Below are positions 15,098 to 22,319 of a stretch of DNA of 40,755 nt, one piece after another. Position 1 is the first letter of the stretch. Each line of letters starts with the position of its first letter. The position numbers were made by a program, and so were the translations under genes. The notes under the pieces were generated by a model that ran no database searches, had not been told where the DNA came from, and was given only the letters and a program-made list of their open reading frames with translations. The DNA is from Nitrospira sp. (GTDB taxonomy: Bacteria; Nitrospirota; Nitrospiria; Nitrospirales; Nitrospiraceae), in contig VOPT01000013.1 in assembly GCA_009594865.1 (NCBI GenBank), positions 1 through 40,755 on the forward strand, written 5' to 3'.

Positions 15098-16423
15098 ATG
15101 GCACCACAGACCTCTCGTCGAGTCGTCATCACCGGAATGGGAGTGGTTTCTCCGTTAGGTTCGACCGTCGATGTGTTCTGGCATTTATTGAGTCGGGGAG
15201 AAAGCGCCGTTCGTCCGATCACCTCGTTCGACACCTCACCGTTCCAGGCCTGCCTCGCCGCCGAGGTGCGGGATTTCGATCCCGAAGATTTCCTGCATCG
15301 CAAGCAAGCGCGCCGCATGGGCCGGGCCACCCAATTTGCCGTGGCCTCCGCGATGATGGCGACGCGCGATTCGGGCATCGATCTGGAACAGGAAGACCGC
15401 GGGTCCATCGGCATCAGCATCGGCACCTCCATCGGCGGCATGAAAGAAGCCTTTGAATTTCATGACGCGGCCAAAATCACGGCCTATGAACGGGTCAACC
15501 CCTTCACCATGGGCATGACCTTTCCGAATGCCATCTCGTCGGAAGTCGCGATCGTCCTGGGCCTCCACGGCCCTTGCGAGACCTACTCCATCGGCTGTTC
15601 GTCTACGGCCAACGCGATCGGACGTGCGTATGAATGGATCAAATCTGGCCAGGCCGCGTTGGTCGTGGCAGGCGGAACCGAAGCGCCACTCCACCCGAGC
15701 GTGTATGCGGCCATGAACGCCGGTCGGGCGCTGGCGCCGGATGAACGGGGTGCAATCAGAGACCTCCCTCGACCGTTCGACAAGACCCGTTGCGGAATGG
15801 TGCTCGGCGAAGGCGCCGGCTCGTTTATTCTGGAAGAGTACGAACATGCCCGCGCGCGCGGCGCCAGAATGTATGCCGAACTCGAAGGCTGGGGCTTCAC
15901 CTGCGATGCCCATTCGATGGTGAAGGCGGCGACCACGGGGCAGGAGCAGCAACGAGCCGCCCGATTGGCACTGTCAACCGCCCACTGGTTCCCGGAGGAG
16001 GTCGACTATGTGAACGCCTGCGGGCTCGGCACCATGGAACTGGATGCGCTGGAAACCCACACCGTGAAGCAGGTGCTGGGGCCCCACGCGTATCGAGTCC
16101 CTATCAGTTCATTCAAAGCCTCACTGGGGCATGCCTTCGCCGCCAGCGGCGCTTTCCAGCTCATCGGCACGGCCAAGGCGATGGAACATCAATTCATTCC
16201 GCCGACCTTGAATCTGACCACGCCGGACCCGTCCTGCGATCTGGACTATGTCTCCGGTGAAGGACGAGTCGCGCATATCGACCGGGCCCTGATCAATAGT
16301 TTTGGATTCGGCGGCAAAAACATCGTGCTGGCCCTGTCCCGCATCGATGCCAAAGTGGCAATGACCGGATCAAGGGCGGCGAGCGCGGGATATGGGCTGC
16401 ACCATTTGGCAGGAGTATCATAG
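15098..16423 (+). CDS. Beta-ketoacyl-ACP synthase-like protein (FabF type) with an altered catalytic triad
   Basis: The 441-residue protein is a full-length KAS I/II-type condensing enzyme: RRVVITGMGVVSPLG at the N-terminus, the nucleophile in SIGCSSTANAIG (Cys167), GEGAGSFILEE, and GFGGKNIVLALS near the end. Such enzymes join malonyl-ACP to an acyl chain using Cys-His-His. The second His is present (SLGHAFAASG, His345), but the first, normally in HGTGT, is Cys308 here (NACGLGTMELDA). Decarboxylation may therefore be impaired, or the enzyme may catalyse a different condensation. There is no ACP, ketoreductase or malonyl transferase nearby, so it is not the ordinary fabF of a fab cluster. GGAGG before 15098 decides the start; in-frame upstream starts overlap the previous gene. 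Confidence 0.88.
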   Translation: MAPQTSRRVVITGMGVVSPLGSTVDVFWHLLSRGESAVRPITSFDTSPFQACLAAEVRDFDPEDFLHRKQARRMGRATQFAVASAMMATRDSGIDLEQEDRGSIGISIGTSIGGMKEAFEFHDAAKITAYERVNPFTMGMTFPNAISSEVAIVLGLHGPCETYSIGCSSTANAIGRAYEWIKSGQAALVVAGGTEAPLHPSVYAAMNAGRALAPDERGAIRDLPRPFDKTRCGMVLGEGAGSFILEEYEHARARGARMYAELEGWGFTCDAHSMVKAATTGQEQQRAARLALSTAHWFPEEVDYVNACGLGTMELDALETHTVKQVLGPHAYRVPISSFKASLGHAFAASGAFQLIGTAKAMEHQFIPPTLNLTTPDPSCDLDYVSGEGRVAHIDRALINSFGFGGKNIVLALSRIDAKVAMTGSRAASAGYGLHHLAGVS

Positions 16424-16483
16424 GCTCACACGATGAGGGACGGCAGACACATGCCAGCACGCATCGCACAGGCAACGATCTCT

Positions 16484-16511
16484 GCGGCCCGGCCTGTTTA
16501 CGCCGGGCTGC
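16484..16511 (+). terminator. GC-rich hairpin after the ketosynthase gene
   Basis: GCGGCCCGGC (16484-16493) pairs with GCCGGGCTGC (16502-16511) with one G-U pair, around an 8-base loop CTGTTTAC. It is strong but lacks a T-run. It lies 61 bases after the ketosynthase stop and may end that transcript. The rest of 16424-16667 holds a short open frame (16433-16654) that I do not regard as a gene. Confidence 0.4.
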
Positions 16512-16667
16512 ACGAGGCCGCGTCAGCCGCTTCCCTCTGTTACACAGCCGGCAGGGTGGACACCGAAGGCCGAGCGCCTCTTCTCAACCCTCAGGAACCC
16601 ACATCCACGGGCGCAGGCTTAGACAAGAAGTACCAGGCATCCATCCACATTTAGGTGAGAGAACAAT

Positions 16668-17324
16668 ATGAACGATACAGCCTTTACCCCAACACGTGTG
16701 TTCGTCATCAACCCGCAGGAATTGGTTCGAGTCGGCATGCGGACGCTGCTGAACTCCTTCCCAGACTTTACCGTGGTCGGAGAAGCCTCCACGCAAGCCG
16801 ATGCGCTTCCGCTCGTCCTCCAATACAAGCCCGACATTGTCATTGTCTATCTGCGAGTGCAGGACGGCGCCGGGATTGAGACGGCCCGGGAGATCATGAC
16901 GCATCTTCCGGAAACCAGGCTCCTATTCCTCGCCGACACCCTCAACGACACGATTCTCCTGTCGGCCGTGTCCACCGGCGCGCACGGGTATATCTTGCAA
17001 GACGCCGGAGCCGAGACGCTCATCCATGCGTTGCGCAGCATCATCAAAGGCCAGGCCTACCTGGACCCGGGTGTCACTCGTCACACCTTCGCCTATCTCC
17101 GCAAAGTCGCCGATCGGGAACCTGAGCGAGGCCGACACCTGCTGTCGCCGCAGGAACGGCGCCTCCTTCCCCTCATTGCACAGGGCAAAACCAATAAGGA
17201 AATTGCCGCCGAACTGGGGCTTAGCGACAAAACCGTCAAGAATTACTTGGCCAATGTCTATTCCAAACTTCACCTCACCAGGAGGTCTCAAGCCGCCGCC
17301 TTTTACCTGAAAACCATCCCCTGA
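16668..17324 (+). CDS. NarL-type regulator with a degenerate (pseudo-)receiver domain
   Basis: The 218-residue protein has the receiver plus LuxR-type helix-turn-helix layout, but the receiver has lost its phosphorylation pocket. The acidic pair that should follow the first strand reads INPQ, the phosphoacceptor position reads VYLRVQD (Tyr for Asp), and the conserved Lys reads LQDAG (Gln). It therefore cannot be phosphorylated in the usual way. The DNA-binding domain is intact (LSPQERRLLPLIAQGKTNKE and KTVKNYLANVYSKL) and is strikingly similar to that of the regulator at 30591-31271. It sits just before two hybrid kinases on the same strand. A possible role is as a constitutive or ligand-controlled competitor at the same DNA sites. 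Confidence 0.88.
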   Translation: MNDTAFTPTRVFVINPQELVRVGMRTLLNSFPDFTVVGEASTQADALPLVLQYKPDIVIVYLRVQDGAGIETAREIMTHLPETRLLFLADTLNDTILLSAVSTGAHGYILQDAGAETLIHALRSIIKGQAYLDPGVTRHTFAYLRKVADREPERGRHLLSPQERRLLPLIAQGKTNKEIAAELGLSDKTVKNYLANVYSKLHLTRRSQAAAFYLKTIP

Positions 17325-17427
17325 CGAGGCGGCCCCTGACCGCGACAGGTGCGAGGCTCAAGTTCCCCCTCGCGAGCGCCGACAGAGTACCGACGGACTC
17401 TCTCGCCTCTGCGGGATCACCTGGCGC

Positions 17428-20400
17428 ATGCACCATTTACGATCGTTCCAACTCCGTGACCTGATCGCCTGCGGAGCGGCCCTCCGGCAATTGGGCACCG
17501 GGGCACAGACCTTCGACGAAGTTGCCGACCGGCTCGTTCGCCATCTCTACACATCCCTGACCATGCCCCAGACCGGAGAGCCGGCCTGCGCCTTGATCCG
17601 GCTGTTTAAGACCAGCCGCTACGAGCTGTTGCCCCCGGATCTCAAGGCCCTGGCGGATCAACGACTGGGCGAAACCCCGAGCGCTCCATCCATCACCTGC
17701 CTGACCCTGTTGGCCAGTGCCGGCCTGGTCCCCGGCTGGAATGACCCCACGTTGTCCAGCCGCTTCCGCGTCATTCCCCTCGGCACCGCCGCTGATCTGG
17801 ACAAGCTCCCGATGTTCAGCCAGTTGTTCCGCCAATTAGGCGTCGAATTGCCTCATCTCGTCGGGCCGGAGCAGAGCCTGCTCACGGATCCGGGCGAACA
17901 TGGCTTCAACGTCTTTCACGTGCCTGAGGCAGTGGGAAGCCCCTATGTGCCGGCGCAAGAGGGATTCGTCCAGAAATTCGGGATTCAATCCGTCCTGGGA
18001 TTCGGGGCGCCGCTGCCCGATGGCCAAGTCTTCTCGATCATTCTGTTCAGCCGGGACGTCATCCCCGCAAGCACCGCAGAGCTCTTCAAGCCGCTGGCGC
18101 TCTGCGCGCAGACGGCGCTGGCCCCGTATGCGGTGAACGTGCGCCCTCTTCCCAACTCCTCGGCCACGCCCGGCAACGAGCCGCCCCGAAACGGATCGGG
18201 GTCGAGAGAGTATTTGGAATCGCGCATCGCGCAACTTGAACGACTGCTCGCCGTGCATGAACAGACGGTGGCCGCCCAGGCGGAACGCATGGATCTTGTC
18301 GTGCGTGGCGCGGAAGCCGGCACCTGGGACTGGCACATCGGCACGGGGCAGGTAACCTTCAACGACCGCTGGGCGACCATGCTCGGCTACCGGCGTGAAG
18401 AGCTCGAACCACACGTTCGTACCTGGGAACACCTCGTTCATCCGGATGATCTGCCCGCTGTGAGGGAGTCGGTGTCGGCCCATCTTCGCGGCGAAACGCC
18501 CCTCTATGCCAGCGAACATCGCCTACGAACCAAGTCCGGCACCTGGTGCTGGGTCTTTGACAGCGGGCGCGTGGTCGAGCGGGATGCCACGGGCAATCCC
18601 GTCCGAGCGGCCGGCATCCATCTCGACATTTCCGCACGCAAGGAACTGGAGGCAGCCCAGGCTCTCGCCCAGCGGGATCTCCAGGCGAAACAGCAGGCGC
18701 TGGATGAGGCGCAAACACTCGCCCATCTCGGCTTCTGGGAGTGGGACATCGCCACGGGCGAAGAGCGCTGGTCGGACGAGCAATGCCGGATATTCGGATT
18801 CGATCCCGGGGCCATCAAGCCGACATATGCCATCTTCCTCTCCGCCTTGCACCCGGATGATAGCGCGCGTGTCCAGCAGGCGATTGACGCGGCCATCAAT
18901 TACGATTTCCCCTATCACATCGATTGCCGGATTCTCCGCCCGAGCGGGGAAGTGCGCCACATCAACTGCCGCGGCATCGTCTGTCGCAAACCTGACGGCT
19001 CCCCCATCTCCATGACCGGAAGCGTGCACGACATTACCGCGCACAAACGAGCCGAAGCGGCGTGGCAGGAGAGCGAAACGCGCATGCGCTCGATTTTCGA
19101 CAGCGCGATTGAAGGCATTGTCGTCATCGATGAACGAGGGCGAATCGAGAGCGCGAATGCGGCCCTGTTGCACCTGCTGGGCTATGAGCCGCACGAATTG
19201 ATCGGGCAGAACATTTCGATGCTTATGCCCCAGCCCTATCGCGACAACCACCCGCAGTATCTCGCCAATTATCTGCTCACCGGCAAACGGGTGATCATCG
19301 GCAGCGGACGCGATGTGCTCGGCCTGCGAAAAGACGGCACCCTGCTCGATATCCATCTGTCCGTCAGCGAAATGCAAATCGGCACGTCGAAAAAATATAC
19401 GGGCATGATTCGAGATATTTCCGATCGGAAGCGGATGGAAGAAACCCTCCGCGAAAGTGAGGAACGGTTCCGTCAATTGGCGGAATCGATCGATGCCGTC
19501 TTCTGGCTCACCACCCCGGACAAAAGCGAGGTGCTCTACATCAGTCCGGCGTTCGAGACCATCTGGGAAAGTCCCCGCGAGAGTCTGAAGACCAATCCGC
19601 TGTTCTGGCTCGAACACATCCATCCGGAAGATCAACAGCGGGTGTCCGTGGCAGCGGCCTGTCAGGCGCATTTGCCCTACGATGAGGAATACCGGATCAT
19701 CACCCCGACGGGACGCGAACGCTGGATCAGGGACCGCAGCTTCGCCATTAAGGACGGTGCGGGAAAGACCTATCGGATTGCGGGAATTGCCCAGGACATC
19801 ACCGAATCTAAGGAACTGGAAGCGCAACTCCGTTCCAGCGAGCAACGGCACCGCGCCCTGGTGGAACTGTCCCCCCATGCCATTTTCGTCGACTACAACA
19901 ACACGATTGTGTTTGCCAATCAGGCCTGCCTGAAACTCTTCGGGGCCATCGGTCCCTCGCAGCTCCTCGGCAAACCCGTGATGGATTTCATCCACCCTGA
20001 TTCCCGCGCCAAGGCGCAGCAGCGGATTGCCCTCATCCAATCGACCAATGGACGCGTCCCACCGGCAGAGGAACGTTTCATGGGACTCGATGGCGTCCCC
20101 ATCGACGTGGAGGTGGCCGCCGCCGCCATCAGGTTCGAAGGGAATCCCGCGATTCAAGTCATCTTGACCGATATTCGCGCGAGCAAGGAGCTCGAACGCG
20201 CCTTGCTCGCGACCAACCTGCAGCTGGAAACCATCCTGGCCAGCGCTACGAAAGTGTCCATCATCGCCATCAACACCGAAGGGACGATGACGACCTTCAA
20301 TGCCGGCGCGGAAGCCATGCTCGGCTATACCGCCGCAGAGATGATCGGGCAACCGATGCTCGCCACTCTGCACCTGCCGAAAGAACTCGACACGCATACC

Positions 20401-22305
20401 CATGACATGAGCGAGCTCTACGCCGCACCCATCCACGAGTTGGCAGCGTTGACTCAACAGGCTCGACTGGGCGGCTTCGACGAACAGGAATGGACCTACC
20501 GGCGAAAAGATGGGCGCTGCCTCACCGTGCTGGTCACGATTACGGCCCTCACGAACCACGACGGCGTCGTGACCGGCTTCCTGGCCATCGGCAAAGACAT
20601 CACCCAACGGAAGGCTGCGGAAGCCGCCCTAACAGATGCGGCCCGTGAACTCGTACGGAAAAACGTCGAGCTGGAGCAGGCCAGAGACGCCGCGTTGCAA
20701 GCCGCCCAGCTCAAAGCCGATTTCCTTGCCACCATGAGTCATGAAATCCGAACCCCGATGAATGCGATCATCGGGATGACGGGCCTCTTGCTGGATACCG
20801 CGCTCACCGAGGAACAGCATGACTTCGCCGACACTGTCCGCCGTTCCAGTGACGCCCTGCTGACGATCGTCAACGACATTCTCGACTTCTCGAAGATCGA
20901 GGCCGGCAAACTCCACTTCGAACGGGTCGCGTTCGATCTTCGCATGGCGGTCGATGACACGATTGAGCTCATGGCCGAACAAGCCCAGAGCAAGGGCCTC
21001 GAATTGATCGTGTTGGTCGATGCCGCCGTTCCCGCCGGCGTCCAGGGCGATCCGGGCCGGCTGCGACAAATCCTCCTCAACCTCGTGAACAATGCCATCA
21101 AGTTCACGGCGACAGGCGAAGTCTTTGTCCACGTCACTCGAGACACAGGAGACAGCCCGAACCACCTGCGCTTCGCCATCACCGATACAGGCATCGGCAT
21201 TTCGGATGAGGGGCAAAAAAAATTGTTCCAGGCCTTCATCCAAGTCGACAGTTCCACCACCCGCCGCTTCGGAGGGACGGGTCTCGGGCTCGCCATTTGC
21301 CAACGTCTCGTCCAACAAATGCAGGGACGCATCGGCATCGAGAGCCGGCCCGGAGAAGGTAGCACCTTCTGGTTCACCGTCCACCTTCCCGAAGCCGCTC
21401 TCAACCCTGTGCCTTCGACGCTGTCCTGGGAGCGACTCCGCAAGCGGCGCATCCTCATCGTCGATCCCAACAACCGGGTCCGGCAGGTCGTGCAGCAAGA
21501 TCTGACGGCCAAAGGCCTGGTGTGCAGCGGCGCCAGAAACGCAGGGGAAGCCGTGGATCTGGCGCAAGCAGCCGCCGCCATGCAGAACCCCTTCGATCTC
21601 GCGTTGATCGAGCTGCACCTGCCAGACAAAGATGGATTTGAAACGGCCCGGTTACTGAAGGAGCATTCCGCCACCAGCGCCATGCAGCTGGTGATTCTGA
21701 CCACGGTCGGCCGGCGGGGAGATGGTCACACCGCGCGCGCGCTCGGCATCAGCGCCTATCTCACCAAGCCGTTGCGGCAAACCCAGTTGCTCGACTGTCT
21801 CTGGCAGGCGCTGGATGTCGCTCAGGCCAACGCCGCACCGGACGCGTCGGCCACCGGCACACCGCCACTGATTACCCGTCATATGTTAGGCCAGTCTTCG
21901 ACGACGGCCACCACTCGATTACTCCTCGCGGAGGACAATCCCGTGAACCAGAAGGTGGCCTGCAAGATGCTGGAGAAACTCGGCTACCGCGTCGACGTGG
22001 CCGGTAACGGCCAGGAAGCCGTGGCGGCCCACGAGCGCATGCGTTACCCGCTGATTTTCATGGATTGCCAAATGCCCGAAGTCGATGGGTTCGAAGCGAC
22101 CGCGCTGATCCGCAAAATGGAAGGCACATCCGCCCATACCCCCATCGTCGCGATGACGGCCAATGCCATGCAGGGAGACCGCGAACGCTGTCTGGCCGCA
22201 GGAATGGACGACTATGTCGCCAAACCGGTCCGGCCGAAAGACCTTCAAACCATCCTGGAGACCTGGCTCGGCAATCACGCAGATAACACCGGCACGACCG
22301 GATAA
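17428..22305 (+). CDS. Hybrid sensor histidine kinase with GAF-like, six PAS and two receiver domains
   Basis: The 1625-residue protein has no membrane span, so it is cytoplasmic. Approximate domains: GAF-like 1-240; short coiled coil 262-290; PAS 290-410, 428-545, 551-670, 679-800, 806-925 and 932-1065; HisKA with phosphoacceptor His1105 (MSHEIRTPMNAIIG); HATPase about 1205-1330; receiver 1 at 1340-1465; receiver 2 at 1494-1615. The third PAS resembles the heme PAS of FixL: His608 in RDNHPQYLANY and Arg628 in IIGSGRDVLG are 20 residues apart, as are FixL His200 and Arg220. Receiver 1 has Glu1395 (LIELHLP) at the phosphoacceptor site and VDPNN in place of the acidic pair; receiver 2 is intact (Asp1546). 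This suggests one regulatory and one working receiver. No output domain is attached. Confidence 0.93.
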   Translation: MHHLRSFQLRDLIACGAALRQLGTGAQTFDEVADRLVRHLYTSLTMPQTGEPACALIRLFKTSRYELLPPDLKALADQRLGETPSAPSITCLTLLASAGLVPGWNDPTLSSRFRVIPLGTAADLDKLPMFSQLFRQLGVELPHLVGPEQSLLTDPGEHGFNVFHVPEAVGSPYVPAQEGFVQKFGIQSVLGFGAPLPDGQVFSIILFSRDVIPASTAELFKPLALCAQTALAPYAVNVRPLPNSSATPGNEPPRNGSGSREYLESRIAQLERLLAVHEQTVAAQAERMDLVVRGAEAGTWDWHIGTGQVTFNDRWATMLGYRREELEPHVRTWEHLVHPDDLPAVRESVSAHLRGETPLYASEHRLRTKSGTWCWVFDSGRVVERDATGNPVRAAGIHLDISARKELEAAQALAQRDLQAKQQALDEAQTLAHLGFWEWDIATGEERWSDEQCRIFGFDPGAIKPTYAIFLSALHPDDSARVQQAIDAAINYDFPYHIDCRILRPSGEVRHINCRGIVCRKPDGSPISMTGSVHDITAHKRAEAAWQESETRMRSIFDSAIEGIVVIDERGRIESANAALLHLLGYEPHELIGQNISMLMPQPYRDNHPQYLANYLLTGKRVIIGSGRDVLGLRKDGTLLDIHLSVSEMQIGTSKKYTGMIRDISDRKRMEETLRESEERFRQLAESIDAVFWLTTPDKSEVLYISPAFETIWESPRESLKTNPLFWLEHIHPEDQQRVSVAAACQAHLPYDEEYRIITPTGRERWIRDRSFAIKDGAGKTYRIAGIAQDITESKELEAQLRSSEQRHRALVELSPHAIFVDYNNTIVFANQACLKLFGAIGPSQLLGKPVMDFIHPDSRAKAQQRIALIQSTNGRVPPAEERFMGLDGVPIDVEVAAAAIRFEGNPAIQVILTDIRASKELERALLATNLQLETILASATKVSIIAINTEGTMTTFNAGAEAMLGYTAAEMIGQPMLATLHLPKELDTHTHDMSELYAAPIHELAALTQQARLGGFDEQEWTYRRKDGRCLTVLVTITALTNHDGVVTGFLAIGKDITQRKAAEAALTDAARELVRKNVELEQARDAALQAAQLKADFLATMSHEIRTPMNAIIGMTGLLLDTALTEEQHDFADTVRRSSDALLTIVNDILDFSKIEAGKLHFERVAFDLRMAVDDTIELMAEQAQSKGLELIVLVDAAVPAGVQGDPGRLRQILLNLVNNAIKFTATGEVFVHVTRDTGDSPNHLRFAITDTGIGISDEGQKKLFQAFIQVDSSTTRRFGGTGLGLAICQRLVQQMQGRIGIESRPGEGSTFWFTVHLPEAALNPVPSTLSWERLRKRRILIVDPNNRVRQVVQQDLTAKGLVCSGARNAGEAVDLAQAAAAMQNPFDLALIELHLPDKDGFETARLLKEHSATSAMQLVILTTVGRRGDGHTARALGISAYLTKPLRQTQLLDCLWQALDVAQANAAPDASATGTPPLITRHMLGQSSTTATTRLLLAEDNPVNQKVACKMLEKLGYRVDVAGNGQEAVAAHERMRYPLIFMDCQMPEVDGFEATALIRKMEGTSAHTPIVAMTANAMQGDRERCLAAGMDDYVAKPVRPKDLQTILETWLGNHADNTGTTG

Positions 22306-22319
22306 AAGGACGCACGATC

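Noticed and set aside
16433..16654. 73-codon open frame between the ketosynthase and the pseudo-receiver regulator
   Set aside because: No ribosome site, low-complexity Ala-rich product, and a strong hairpin lies inside it.
18523..20607. 694-codon open frame on the minus strand inside the first hybrid kinase
   Set aside because: It is the antisense shadow of a GC-rich gene: the plus frame encodes clear PAS domains, and the minus product has no recognisable motif or ribosome site.
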